Assembly: GCA_029990175.1 (NCBI GenBank)
Contig: JARKIP010000010.1
Span: 44,944,001-45,008,000, forward strand
Direction of reading: 5' to 3'
DNA length: 64,000 nt
DNA from: Petunia secreta
Lineage: Eukaryota > Streptophyta > Magnoliopsida > Solanales > Solanaceae
Shown: piece by piece, positions 1 to 12,566 of the stretch
How the letters are laid out: every line of letters starts with the position of its first letter
Numbering within the stretch: the first letter of the stretch is position 1
Notes under the pieces: generated by a model
Seen by the model: the letters and a program-made list of their open reading frames with translations, nothing else
Database searches by the model: none
What the model was told of the DNA's origin: nothing
Made by a program: the position numbers and the translations under genes

Positions 1-3000
1 CGTGCTGAGAGACTAGTTTCAAAAATGGTAGCAGAGCATACCAACAAGACTTGATCTTAATCTCACTGAGTTGGTTTCACATGTATGGATGTTTTTCTAT
101 GTTCTACTTTTAGCTAAGTTTGTGAGGATTATGATGAGTTTGCAGCTACTATTGCTAACTGTCAGATCATGGACTTGGATTTTTCTTTAGGCAGTATTGG
201 TGGAATAGAAAAACTGAGGAAGCTTTTATTCTGAAAAGGCTTGATAGATGTTTGGGTAATCAGCAGCTGTTGGATTTATTTTCTAGAATTGAAGTTGATC
301 ATTTAGCAAGGGTAGGGCCTGATCACTCACCTCTCTTGGTTAAATGTTCCCAGAATAGAACTCCAATCATTAAATCTTTTAACTTCTTAAACTTCTGGAC
401 TTCTCATGATACTTTTATGGATGTTGTTCGAGATGCTTGATCTATGGAGGTTCGAGGAAATCCATTTGTGGTTTTCCATGAAAAAATGCAGGCGTTAAAA
501 AAGATTTTGGGAAAATGGAGCAAAGATACTTATGGGAATATTTTTCAGTGTGTTGTCTCGCTTGAAGATATTATTTTGACGCATGAATTTCAATTAGAAT
601 CATCCCCCACCCCTGAGAATCGTGCAGCTTTGAAGAAGACGGAAGCAGAATTGAAACATTATCTTTCTTTGGAGGCCGAACTTTGGAAACAGAAAGCTGG
701 AATGCAATGGTTCAAAGAGATGATTCTAATATAAAATTATTCCATGCTCATGTCAATGGTAAGAGGAAGAGGCTTAATATTAAAAGAATTCAGAATAGAG
801 ATGGTGCTTGGATTAATTCTCAGGAAGCAATGAGGAACGAGGCAGCTTGGTTCTATGAGATACAATTTTTCCGAGGTGCTCATGATCATAATTTTGATTT
901 ATTAATGCATGTCCCAAGGCTGGTTACTGAGGAGCACAATGATGAGTTGATTAGGTTACCAATTATTGATGATGTTCGGGCTGGGATATTATCAAAGAGG
1001 ATATTCTACAGGTTGTTCGAGCATTCTTTTGTGATAGGGCTTTGCCAAGTACATTACACAGACTAATTTGGTCTTACTTCCCAAAAAGCCAAATGTCACC
1101 TCATTTAATGATTTGATGCCGATTAGTTTGTGTAACTTCTTTAACAAGGTGTTGTCAAGAGTTATTCATGATCGTCTTTTAGGGCTTCTCCTTTTGTTGA
1201 TTTCTCCTACTCAGGCTAACTTTGTTAAAGGGAGGAGTATTCTGGCTCAGAAAATAATTCCTAGCATTAATGATAGGGGCCGGGATCCTAATGTTGTTAC
1301 TAAATTAGATATGATGAAGGTGTATGATAGGGTTACTTGGCCTTTCTTAACAATGGTGCTGAGACAGTTTGGCTTTTGTCATGAATTTATGGATGTTGTG
1401 TATCAATTAGTTTCTTCTAATTGGTATACAATACTTTTTAATGGGAATCCCCATGATTTTTTTTTTCAATATGAGAGGGGGTTAAAGCAAGGAGATCCAA
1501 GCAAAGAGATCCACTATCTCCCACACTTTTTATTATTACGGCTGGGGTGCCCTCGAGGGGGTTGAATTCTCTGCATAGTCATAGTCTCTACAACGGCTAT
1601 GTAATGCCTAAATGGAGTCCCTACATTAATTATTTTTCATATACAGATGACACCATTTTATTTACTTCAGCTGATGATGATTCTATGTACTTGATTATGG
1701 GCGTGTTGACTGCATATGAGAATGCTTCGGGGCAAAAAGTTAATAAAGAAAAAAAGTGCAGTTTATTTGCATGATTCCGTAGCTCTGATGATGTTGAGAA
1801 GGTTGAGAGAATTTCTCACATTCATAAAAATCTTTTTCTTTTACTTATTTAGGCTGCCCTATTTTTTATGGTAGAAGGAAAAAGATATATTATGAAAATT
1901 TGGTGGAAAAGTAGTTGTGAAAATGCATAGTTGGAGTGGCAAGATGCTTTCTTTTGAATGTAGAGCTATCCTCATTAAACCGTGCTGCAGAGCATGCCAA
2001 TTCATATGTTGTCTGCCTTAAGCCCACTTGATTGTGTGCTCCACCAGTTGCATAGAATGTTTGCCATGTTTTTTGGGGCAACTCTCAGGAGGGTTCCTTG
2101 AGGCATTGGCCGTCTTGGAAACACCTTTGTTTACCCATGGAAGAAGGAGGTATGGGTTTTCGCTCTTTATTTGATATTTCTAATGCTCTTTTTGCTAAAC
2201 TTTGGTGGAATTTCAGAACTAGGACCTCCCTGTGGGAAATTTTTATGGCTAATTAATATTGCGAGAAATTAAATAAGGCCATTATTCCCTTTAAGAAAGA
2301 TTCCTATGTGTGGAAGAAAATGTTGCAAGCTAGAGATGCAATTGATCATTTAATAATTTGGCAACCAAGGCAAGGGAATGCACATTTATGGTATGACAAT
2401 TAGACAGGATTAGGCCCGTTGTACTTTATTGTGCCGATGCGGTTTGAATGTGATTTATGGTACAATAGGGTGCGTGATATTGTTGTTGATGGCCAGTGGG
2501 ATGCCTCACTTTTACACCAGCTGCTGCCTAGTGATATTGCCATTCATTTATTGGACAACATGTGTGTGGGGTGTCATGAAGATGGTTCAGATAAAGCTTG
2601 GTGGAGTCTTATGCCAAATGGTGTTTTCTCAGTGTCTAGTGCATGGGAGTATGTGCAAGACAAAGGAAGGAAGCTTACTCTTGCAAAATTTATTTGGACA
2701 AGGGAATGCCTACCAAGATTTCATTTATTATGTGGAGGATGTGGAAATTCAAGCTTCCATTAGATAAGGAATTGAAGCACATGGGATATAATTTTCCATC
2801 TAGATGTTTTTGCTACGAGAACCCTGAAGTTGAGACTAGAGAGCATTTGTTTTTAACTAGTCTGGTAGCGTGGAAATTATGGCATTATTTTTCTTGTGCT
2901 GCAGGTATTCAGTTGAATGGTTCTACTCTGAGGCAAGATTGCTTTAAATGGGGGAAACAATGGCCTAGACCATGGATGAAGGTTGCTTGTCATGCCATTC

Positions 3001-3733
3001 CATCATTTATTTTTTGGTCGTTGTGGAAGCGAAGGAATGTTATTCGTCATGGGGGCAAGGTATCTTTCTTGAGATTAATTTATGAAGTTGCCTCCAATGT
3101 TGCATGTTTGATTAAAGTGAGATTTCCTGGTGTTAATTTTAGCATGGATTCATGGCCTGCTATGTTTCAATCGATGAAAGTTTATTTGCCTCGGTTAGAA
3201 TACATTCCTGTAGCTTGGCAAAAGCCATTGGCTGGATTTTTTAAATGCAATACGGATGGGTCGTCAAGAGGGAATCCGCGGTTGAGTTCAATGGCTTTTT
3301 TTTAATAAGGAATGATGTTGTGATTTAATTTTTTCTAGCACAAGTGTTATAAGTGAGTAGACAAATACATATGCTGAAGCGATGGCAATTCTTGAAGCGC
3401 TACAGTATAGTATCGCACATAATTTGAGTCCTATGGTGGTGGAGTCTGATTCCCTTTTGACGAAGAATATTATTGAGGAAAAATGGTCAACTTTATGGTC
3501 TATTTCTACAGTTGGTGGATGACATAAGAGATTTAAGGCAGCGAGGGGTGTTTCAATTCGTGCATACATTCAGAAAGGGGAATGTGCTAGGTGATTTTTT
3601 AGCTTCGTTTGTGTATAATGTGAATCAAGTTTCTTTCTTTTCATTTCAAGAGCTCCCACCTCAAGGGAAAGTGATTGTTAATCAAGATAAATCACAATGT
3701 GTGCAAATGCGAGTGAGACCATGGAAGATGTGA
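1..3733 (+). pseudogene. LINE ORF2 remnant (EN-RT-zf-RVT-RNase H)
   Basis: Fragments in changing frames read as one L1-type ORF2. About 190-350 is the endonuclease C-terminus: a WWN...KRLDR stretch, then VGPDHSPLL, where the usual SDH is PDH. About 1068-1774 is the RT, with a PISLCN-like block, a KLDMMKVYDRV block, GLKQGDP at about 1478 and a YTDDT box at about 1640. About 2430-2870 is the zf-RVT domain, and about 3190-3700 is RNase H, including NTDGSSRGNP and a VESDSLL segment. The breaks include frame changes near 690, 1070, 1560 and 2650-2760 and a stop after position 3300. An RNase H domain downstream of RT is known from plant L1 lineages. No functional product is expected. Confidence 0.8.
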
Positions 3734-4632
3734 TTATGTGTAGGTGTCGAAGGATTTAAGGAGTAGTTAGCCATTATGATCGAATCCTTTGGGAGGTGGT
3801 CATAATGGTTTTTATTACTAACATGTTTTTCTTTTTTTGGAGGAACTTTGTGAAGTTTGCAGTTGTTAAATCAAATTGAAATCCTAATTCTTTCAAGATG
3901 ATTATTTAAGGGATTAAATTGGAGTAGTTTGGTCTCAACTATAGCTAGGATTTTCAGGATGCTGCGAGGTCTTCGATTTTGAGACTTGATTTGCGCTACT
4001 GCAGGTTGTTTGGTTCGTTGGTTCACCCACTATTTATGGAGCTTGTGTGATAGCATGTTGAGACAAGGATATTGCTGCCTGGGAAGTACTTGTATTTTCT
4101 GTACAGCTGCGCATTTGTTTGCTATGCTCGCTGGCTCGCTCGCCTTAGCGTGCAATTTCCAGATTTTTATATACTTGTTATTACTAATGACAACAGCTTG
4201 CCATGGCTTTTACTTGTTCATTTTCAGCCTTTGGCCTCTCAATTCAATCACATGTGCATGATACAAGGCAACACAATCAGTTCATAAGGAAGAAAATTCA
4301 TCTAATTTTGATACTGGTACATGCCATGTTGATGCGAGGCTTTTTTAGCCTTGTGCTATGCAGCGCTGGAACAATTTTTTAAGTGTTCTTTGGACTGGTT
4401 TGGCTTTTGATAAGATGCACAGTACACTTGGAATAGTCCGAAAAATTGTTTCAGTGCATTCTACATTGTTCCATGGAACAGTTTCAAGCTTCGAGAAACC
4501 TGGTTTTCACGTTGGAACAGTTCCAATGAGCAATTTGAATTAGCTCCTGGAATTTTGCTTGTGGTTTACATAGCTGAAGCTTGCATTTTTTGGCACAACC
4601 TGCCTCGATTTTTTACTGGAACTCAAATTGTA

Positions 4633-4635
4633 TTA
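4633..4635. repeat. Left TSD of the CACTA element (TTA)
   Basis: TTA immediately before the CACTA terminus, matched by TTA at 7705-7707. Three-base duplications are the family norm. Confidence 0.9.
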
Positions 4636-4670
4636 CACTACTAAAAAAAGCTGAATCTGAGACCACCATC

Positions 4671-4829
4671 ATGCGACCGAATTTCGGTCTCCACAGTTGT
4701 GCGACCGATTTTCGGTCGCACACTCAACGAAAAAAAGTGGCGACCGAAAATCGGTCGCACATCGGTCTCTGAAAAATTAGTCACAGCTATGCGACCGACA
4801 ATCGGTCGCATGTCGGTCGCATAACTGTT
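4671..4829. repeat. Left subterminal palindrome cluster of the CACTA element
   Basis: At least four palindromic units of the type GCGACCG-NNNN-CGGTCGC, with AAAA, TTTT or ACAA spacers, in about 160 bp just inside the left end. In En/Spm elements such subterminal arrays are bound by the element's own TNPA/TNP1-type protein. That role here is an inference. Confidence 0.85.
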
Positions 4830-5582
4830 ACTAAAAACGGGGCAGAACCCCTTTCTTCCCCATTTCAAAATTCCCAAAACCCACCCAATCCCTAAAAACC
4901 GAACCCCCCCAACCCCATAATCAACTTTCCACCATTATAAACCCCATATAACTTTAAATTACTACTCTATTACCTCCATATTACCATTTAACACGATCTA
5001 AACCTACAAATTCAAGGTAAATTTCATTTTTTAGTAATTTTTGTTATTTTTTTAAAAACTCATATAATGACTTTTTAATGCACTTTTTTTGTAGTTTTTT
5101 GGTGGATAGCACATTGGTAACTCATACTTTCTTGCCATTGGATCCAATACAAAGTAGAGGTAATTTTTTTTTTTTTTGGTTTAATAATCCGAATTTAATT
5201 ATATATATATATTTATAAATAATGGAGAGCCTATATATGTTGTTAACATGTTAGTTGTTAGTTATAATTACTTTATTCTATATAATGTGATGTATAATAT
5301 GTTGGAAATTGTTTGGTAGAGTTGTTTGCAATGTGTTGATGTCTTGTCATGGGTTGTGGCAATTGGAATACTTGTTATGCATTTAAAGTTAGGGTTTAGG
5401 TATTGTTGTTTTGATTGTTCATGTTTGCAACATCTTGTGACTAAACCGGATAAATTGTATCAAACGGATAAATTGCATTCAACTTACTAGATAATATGGA
5501 ATTCAAATGGATCAATGGATATTCAAAAAAAGGCTAGGATTATTAAAAATTGGTACCAACTCATTTGAATGTTTCAACAGGT

Positions 5583-7136
5583 ATGGACAAGTTTTGCCCT
5601 AAAGTTTTTAGCAGAAGGCCTGGCAAGAGACCTGTGGGCGAGAGTTCAGCTTCTGCGGGTGGTGACAGTCAACAATCACAGGTCCCGCATTCGCTGCCTA
5701 CTGATGCCCCACCTGGCTATGATCCAGCTTTTTTCAGGCCCCCTGGCCCATATCAGGTACCACTTATTACCCCGTCTCAGTTGCCTCATGATTGGCAATG
5801 GACATTCCCTACCGTTGATTATACTGAGACACAGGTCCCTCCCACACAGGGCGATCCCTCCCAGGCTGATGACAGTGAGACTCAGCCCCCTGAATTCCCC
5901 CTAGATAGTTGTGACGACCCACCGAGTCACGATGAGCTCATGCTGTATCATCCCCATTCGCCTTATTACATTGGTGAGCCTGGCGCTCGGCTAGAAGGCA
6001 GAATGATTATTTACCCCGAGGCGGATAAAGGGTAAGCTACCTAATTTCTTAAGTTCTTGTCGATTAAATGATTAGTTCCTATTTTATTTGCTAGTATTAT
6101 GAATAACTCTTGGTAAATTTTTTTTTGTAGCTTTTGCCCAAGCGATGAGTCCACCAAAGTGCTGACTGCGTGCATGAGAGCGCACTGGACTCCCAAAGAA
6201 ATGTGCTGCGCTATTCAAGCAAACCCTTTACAATGCGCGGCATAGAGGTATAAGGCCCGGCTTCCTCCAAGGCCCTCAGTGGGCGGAGCTGGATGAATAT
6301 TGGCACACGCCCGAGTTCGAGGCGAAGAGCGAGAAAGGAAAGGCTGCGCGAGCGTCGGATAAGGGTGGATCGCTCCATACCGGTGGCTCAATTAGCGCGG
6401 CTACACAAAAGATGCGCTTGGTACAGTATATTTAATTGTTTGATTATTTACTTGAACAGTTGCTTTTTGTCTAACATATTATGTTTTATAATTTGTAGGA
6501 AAAGAAAGAAAAGCGCACTATTCCTGTGCTCGAGCTGCACAAGATCAGGCATACGAAGGGGGGCAAGAAGGGCGGTGGAGAGTGGGTCGAGCCCCGCGCA
6601 AAAGAGGCATGGGTAAGTTTGTAAAATTCGATCTTTAGTCGCCTCAATCCTTCAACGTTTAGTCTTTCTATTAACATCATTACTATATTTATGTTATTCA
6701 GGAAAAGGCTACAAAGGCCGTGGAAGACTGGACATCGACCCAAGCATCGGACGCAGGAAGCAGCACCCCGGCTCCATTGACGTTCGAGAAAGAAAAGCAA
6801 ATATGGGTCGATACTGTTGGAGGGGTTAAGAAGGGGTATGCTTATGGTCTTGGATCGCTATTTGCTCCGGATAAGCATAATTCTCGCTTTTTGGGCTCTT
6901 CAGCTACTTCTTCTCCGGCGAGCTCCGTTGATCCAGCTGAGATGGCTCAAATGAGAGAGCAGATCGCACAGCTGTCGAGGGAAAACCAAGAAACGCATGA
7001 CATGATCAGAAAGCTCCTTGCCAAAAAGGAGAAGAAGAAATCGAGAAGAAAGCATAAGAGCAAGCATCGCCGCAGCTCCTCTTCCTCTTCCTCTTCCGAG
7101 TCCGGGTCTAGCTCAGCCTCGCCCGAGCCCCAGTAG
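5583..7136 (+). pseudogene. TNP1-like gene (Ptta/En/Spm plant transposase family), one frameshift
   Basis: A four-exon model fits: 5583-6031, 6131-6420, 6499-6612 and 6702-7136, with GT/AG at every junction. A TTTCAACAG just before 5583 may be the acceptor of a non-coding first intron. Exon 1 encodes a Pro/Ser/Gln-rich N-terminus. Exons 2-4 carry the family's hallmark blocks: LYNARHRGIRPGF, a WAELDEYW segment, a HTGGSIS segment, IPVLELHKIRHTKGG and YGLGSLF. The C-terminus is a probable coiled coil (about 6940-7020) followed by a Lys/Arg stretch and a Ser run. Exon 2 contains one extra base near 6210, without which all phases agree. As written, exon 2 runs into a stop. The product would be a DNA-binding accessory protein rather than a nuclease. 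Confidence 0.8.
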
Positions 7137-7323
7137 TCTTTTAAATGTTTGTGAAGTTGTATTGTTAACAATTTTAGAATATAACTAATGGTGTATGGAT
7201 GTTTTTGAAATGATTGGATGTTTTTGAAATGTTTGGATTGCTGTTTTATTGCTGCCCAGGTGTTGGTTTTTGCTGTTGCGATGTGCCTGATTGCAGGATT
7301 TTTATTGCAGGTTTTTACAGGTT

Positions 7324-7672
7324 TGGCGACCGATTTTCGGTCGCATAGTGGTCACAACTGAGACCACGTATGCGACTGATTTTCGGTCGCACATTCTGTG
7401 CGACCGATTTTCGGTCGCATACTTGGTCACCATTAATTACCACAAATGAGACCAAGTATGCGACCGAAAATCGGTCGCACTAGGATGTGCGACCGATTTT
7501 CGGTCGCACACTTGGTCACTGTATGTGAGCTATTGTGCGACCGAAATTCGGTCGCATGGTGGTCGAAGTAGCGACCGTTTTTCGGTCGCAGGGCTATTTG
7601 CTACCATGAATTTTCTGACTACCCGTATCGGTCGCCGATCGGTCGACCTGGCGACCGATCGGCGACCGATTT
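7324..7672. repeat. Right subterminal palindrome cluster of the CACTA element
   Basis: A dense array of GCGACCG...CGGTCGC palindromes in both spacer orientations, interspersed with GAGACCA/TGGTCAC words, in 350 bp. It is more units and more DNA than the left cluster, an asymmetry common in CACTA elements. Confidence 0.85.
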
Positions 7673-7704
7673 GGTGGTCGCAGATTCAGTTTTTTTTAGT
7701 AGTG

Positions 7705-7707
7705 TTA
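7705..7707. repeat. Right TSD of the CACTA element (TTA)
   Basis: TTA directly after AGTAGTG; it matches 4633-4635. Confidence 0.9.
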
Positions 7708-8213
7708 GTTGCTGAATCATAGGATTGTCACTCATGAAATTTGCTTGCGAAAGAGCTCGTTGAGACGAGCTATTCTCTGGTTGCTGGTTAACACGCTTAT
7801 CTTGACAAGCAGCGCCTCATTCAACTTTGGCTTGTTTTTGCCACTTCAACCATATTACTGAAACTCAAGAAGATGCAAGTATTTTGATGGAGGATTTTCC
7901 CTGCAATTGAGAATTGAAGACAACATTATTAGTTTCTCATACATTCTTTATTTTACTAGCTATTAGTTTATTACATGTAAATTGTTATGGCAATATATTA
8001 GTCTTATTTCTCTCGGTGGTATTAGTACCAAATGGTGCTCATTCCAAGGAGATAAGATTAGTATATGGTTATGCCCTATTTTCATTATAGCTAGGCCTTA
8101 TTTATTTTGGCGCTTGTTTGGCGCGCAACTTGTAAAAATAATTTTTATCGTTTGTTTATTAATAAAAATGATCACTAAGCATCATGCCTAGTCGACTCTT
8201 TGTTTAAAAAAAA

Positions 8214-9639
8214 GGTTTGTAAGAATTTTAAGAGATTGTTATATTTTAGAATAATTTTCTTTAATGTGATTTTAGATTTATATCTTTCCTTCTTATGATC
8301 ACAATCAACCGTCATAGTTTCACACAGAGAGATTGATGAATTTAGAGTCTTTGCATATGATGTAACTATAAAATCCTAAGTATTGTCTTATTTATTCTTT
8401 GTGATGTATGCATCTATCATCAAATGTAAATATAATTAATCTAATCTAATCTGCTATGACCATATCCATCGTGAAAAATTGATGAGTGGCTATTTTTGGA
8501 TACCCAAAGTAATTTCCGTCAACTATTTCACATTAACCAAATTATCCCTCCGCACATTTACACATTCTTGACGTTAAAAAACATCCACGCTAGCCACAAT
8601 ATAAACACCTAAGACTTCGAACAAAACTCATAGTAAAAAAATCTGGAGTTTTATTCAAAGTTTCAGACAAAATTCCAGTATTTTATACTGGGATTCATAA
8701 TTAAGTGATCCTAGTATAAAATACTGGCACTTTAAAATTTATTCACAAATTTCAGTAAAAAATACTGGGATTTTCTGAATTTAGTTAGTCTTTAAAGAAT
8801 TTTGCACCGCTGACTAGTTTTCATTTAGCGCGGTGCAAATAGGATACGAGACAAAATTTTTACCATTCCATCTTGATATCTGCATTTTTTCAGGATTATT
8901 TGAAAACACGGAAGTCCATTGAAGAACGACCACTAAAATTTTAGGAAAATTTTCTGAAATTATAAACTAATCTTTAGAAATATTTCCTGAGTTTTAATTC
9001 AAAGTTTCAGGAATTTTCCTAAGACTTTATATTTTTCATTCTCAGAAAATTTTCTTTAGACCTTGAACTAAATCCCAGATAATTTCATGGACATTAGTTT
9101 AAAGTTCCAGAAAAATTTCCTGCACTTTTAATGACTGTTTCTCAAAAACTTTATGTGTTTTTAAGTTGCGGCTACTTTTTGAAAACCTTTCAAATGTTGG
9201 CTGTTCCTCATTCAGTGCGTTTTAATAGAATTTGTTTTATGTGAATTGAGCATTTTTTATCATGATCTTGATTTGATGAGCACTTTTTTCATGGTCTTGA
9301 AAATTTAAGCAGTTTTAAAATATTTCCACTTATATCTTTTAACACTCTTTTCAATTATTTATAACCTTTCCTCTTTCACACTCTCTGCCTAGAAAATCAT
9401 TTTTCACTCTTCCCTTTTCTCCCACAATGGCTCCATTTCTACAATTGATTTTCGAAAATTCATACTAAATTTATGTACATCTGATTTTGAAAATATGGAA
9501 AAACTTTTTCCGTGATATTGATATTGATGTTGAACTGATATTGAGTTTGGTTGTTGCCAAGGGAACTTTCCCTGAATGAAGTGGTTTTAACAGACCACTT
9601 ATCTTGAACTTGTTCAACAAAGCTTGGTGATCCACGCTC
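8214..9639. other. AT-rich non-coding DNA with one 20-bp inverted repeat
   Basis: No gene was recognised. The only clear structure is an imperfect inverted repeat, 8675-8694 and 8708-8727 (one mismatch in 20, 13-bp loop), built on CCAGTATTTTATACTGG. A loose repetition of TTCAGGAATTTTCC-like words follows to about 9130. Confidence 0.5.
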
Positions 9640-10705
9640 AATCCTGCACCATTAATGGTGAGGGCGATCGTCAAAGATATATACTCGAAATAATTCGGGG
9701 TCGATTTCCCAAGAGAACTAGTCATTCAAAGGAGATAATTGCAATAGGTAGTCAAACGCTGTTAGTTAAGAGTCCTACGAAATAGGAATGTTTGGTGTAA
9801 AGGTATCATAAACTACAAAGTAATTACTTTAAAAACATGTAGTCGATTCTATAATAAGAAGCTAGGGGTGTAAATAGCTAACATTGGTGTCCAATTAATA
9901 GGTAGAATAGTTCACCTTTCTAACATAAGTATAATATATGGTCAAGTCATTCTATAGTAACTCCTAAAGTCCGTCAGGCCTAAGAGGGGTCTATCTCACT
10001 ATGCTCGGCAAAGACATAGTTAAGCGCATAAAGCTCTAACTCATGGATCCAAGGGAAGGAGACCTCTTCCAAGTGTAACCCCTTTTAAATGGGTTAGGCT
10101 AAGTTTTAGCCAACAACAGCCAAATCCTTGCCAATTTCGCTAATCTACACGCTAATCTCTCCCGAGTCTTTAACTAATAATGTAGAAATTAAACCCTAAT
10201 ATGATGAATATCAAGATTTTGATGTTAATGTAATGGGAGTTGGATAATTGTTACTTATGATATATGGGGTGAATCTAAACAATACTCATTGATTTTCTAC
10301 CACCTATATCCCATTTATACCCCTAGTTATGAATTTAGCTACTCATACAAGAGGCTTGAATCAAAGATAAAAATATGTAATGAAAAGTTGGAATGAATTC
10401 AAACATGAATTATGTATTGATATATGATTAAGGATTCAAAAGTACAAGTAATGAAGCTTATAAATCAATGGAAACCTTGATACTCGTTTCTTAACCCTTG
10501 GCTCTAAGCGTAGAAAGTGAAATATGAAATAAAATGGTGTTAAAACCCTAGCTTGTTCTATTTATACTGAGCTAGAAGAACAATTATAAAAATTCCATAT
10601 TTGCATGGGCGGGGTGGTCTGCCCCTTGGAGACTTGGTTGAGTGATACTCTTCATTTCTGCGGGTAATGGGCGGTCCGCCAAGTTCTTGAGGTGGTCCGC
10701 CCTTT
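9640..10705 (-). other. Possible LTR remnant of an unclassified retrotransposon
   Basis: Read on the minus strand, this stretch has a TATAAATA box about 10560, a T/C-rich start and palindromic GGCGGACCGCC words upstream of it (10600-10705). That is the layout of an LTR promoter, and it resembles the layout in the CRM LTRs at 19000 and 26667. I could not find TG...CA ends, a partner LTR or a target duplication, and its right edge meets the truncated LINE at 10706. The family is not recognised. Confidence 0.35.
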
Positions 10706-12440
10706 TTGATCCCAGACAAGTCTCTAGTTCATAATGTTCTCATTTGCCATGACCTATTAAGACACTATAATAGGAAAACCTCTCCTATGTGTCTAATGAA
10801 GATTGACTTACGGAAAGCATATGATACGTTCAGCTGGGAGTTCGTGAAAGAAGCATTGAAGGGGTTTGGGTTTCCAGGAAAATTTGTCCAGCTAGTAATG
10901 ACTTGTATATCATCCACAAAGTTTTCTATCAAAGTAAATTGGGAAGGGCATGGTTACTTCGAGGGGCAAAGGGGACTTCGACAAGGTGACCCCTTTCTCT
11001 ATTACTGTTTGTTCTGGTTATGGAGTATTTGTCAAGAGTGCTAAAAAATATGAGTGAGCTCCCTGATTTTAAATTTCATCCCATGTGCAAGAAAATGAAA
11101 CTTACTCACTTAATATTCGCCGATGATTTGATGATCTTTTGTAAAAGGGATTCAGCTTCAGTAGCTAGGGTCATGGAAACATTAACACACTTTACTGCTA
11201 CTACTGGGTTGGTGGCTAACATTGTTAAGTCTAGCATGTTCATAGCTGGCATAGATGATGTTACGAAGGAGTAGCTATTGGGTCAAACTGGATTTTCCTT
11301 AGAGAGAGTTCCCTATAAGATACTTGGGGTTACCTTTGTCATCCAAGAAATGGAATAAGGTGGAATGTTATCAGCTTGTAGAGAAGATTATAGCAAGGAT
11401 CAAGAGTGTCCATGCCCAACATTTATCATATGCTAGAAGACTCCAGATTATCAATGCAGTCTTGTTTTCAATATATAACTTTTGGGGAGCCGTGTTTATC
11501 CTGCCATAGAATATACTCAAGGAAGTAGATAAAAGGTGCAGAGAGTTTTTGTGGGGGCAAAGTGGATGATAAAAAGAAAATAAGCTTGGTAGCATGGAGT
11601 AAAGTGTGTGCTCCAAAGAAATATGGAGGATTGAACATTAAAAGTAGCAAAGGATGGAATGTTGCATCAGTAGGAAAGCTGTTGTGGCAATTGATTGAAA
11701 AGAAAGAAATATTGTGGGTTAAATGGGTACATGCCATCTACATGAAGGAAAATGAGGAGATTTGGGAGCACAATCCACCACAAGATATTAGTTGGTATTG
11801 GAGAAGGTTGAATAAGTTAAAGAGTAAAATGCAACCATGGTACATAAGTGAAAAATATTTGTTAACTGCAACAGGGAACTACTCGGTCTCTCTAAGCTAC
11901 ATAACCATGTTGGGCACCTTGAATAAAATGGATATAGCACATCTAGTCTGGACTTCAGCTTCACAGCCAAAGCACAAATTTATTGCTTGGCTAGCAGTAC
12001 AAGACAGATTACTAACCAAAGAGAGGTTGCAACATCTGACCATTGCTGTAGCAGATCCTAGGTGTTGTTTGTGTGATAGTGAGGCATTGGAAACACAACA
12101 CCATCTGTTTGCTGAATGCGTTTGGATAAATCAGGTGAGGGATGCAATTTACCAGTGGACAGGACATAAATTTCACAAGCAAGGAGTAAGGCAGACACTG
12201 GAGTTGATAAACAGGAAGCATTAGAAGAAGTTCCAAAAAGAGATCATGGCAGCAATTTGGAATGCTATAGTCTACCACACTTGGATAGCTAGGAATTGGA
12301 AATTGTATAGAGGAATAGGGGTTAATAGTGAGTTTGTAATTACACAAATATATAGGGAGATAAGAGAAAGAATTGACATGTTGCAAAGCTCTAAACGAGC
12401 CAATAGATGTAGGGGATTGATACAAAGAATATGTAATTAG
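10706..12440 (+). pseudogene. LINE ORF2 remnant (RT and zf-RVT)
   Basis: The RT is clear: a KIDLRKAYDTFSWEF block near 10800, GLRQGDP near 10975, and an FADDLM box near 11122. After the GLRQGDP box the frame shifts (near 10995-11020). A stop follows at about 11272, another frame change near 11320, a stop at 11507 and a frame change at about 11560. The zf-RVT region (11920-12120) has WTSASQPKHKFIAWLA and a CCLCDSE...TQHHLFAEC segment. A further stop occurs at 12222. The breaks mean no active protein. It shows no RNase H, unlike the LINE at the left edge. Confidence 0.85.
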
Positions 12441-12566
12441 ATTGCGAGTTCGAGGCCTCTTGTCCAAGGTGTAGCCAGCCTGGATAATAGGTGCTCATTA
12501 GGTGTATTGTTTTGTTGGTTATAGGTAATATTTCACAGTTCTTACCAAAGAAATAATAATTATAGC

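Larger units (their letters stand above)
4636..7704 (+). mobile_element. CACTA (En/Spm) DNA transposon, complete ends
   Basis: The ends are 32-bp terminal inverted repeats, 4636-4667 and 7673-7704. They begin CACTACTAAAAAAA and differ at two positions. A 3-bp target duplication TTA flanks it (4633-4635 and 7705-7707), as expected for this superfamily. Inside each end lies a cluster of palindromes of the form TGCGACCG-AAAA/TTTT-CGGTCGCA. The 3069-bp element holds one multi-exon gene resembling TNP1 (Ptta/En/Spm family) but no TNP2-type DDE transposase, so it is probably non-autonomous. It sits in the 3' part of the LINE at 1-8213 and is therefore younger than that LINE. Confidence 0.95.
1..8213 (+). 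mobile_element. L1-type LINE, decayed, interrupted by a CACTA element
   Basis: A non-LTR retrotransposon enters the window at its left edge. The order is endonuclease C-terminus, reverse transcriptase, zf-RVT, RNase H, then a long 3' untranslated part. That 3' part is split by the CACTA insertion at 4636-7704 and resumes to a short A run at 8206-8213. The last 50 bases (AATAAAA, then TCACTA...TGCCTAGT, then TTTAAAAAAAA) resemble the tail of the minus-strand LINE at 48493-50043, which supports placing the 3' end here. The body is full of stops and frameshifts, so this copy is dead. The 5' end lies outside the window, so no target duplication can be checked. The link between coding part and tail across the CACTA is inferred from continuity. 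Confidence 0.75.

Noticed and set aside
9471..9725. Minus-strand ORF of 84 codons at the edge of the LTR-like remnant
   Set aside because: No recognisable domain; overlaps non-coding LTR-like DNA.
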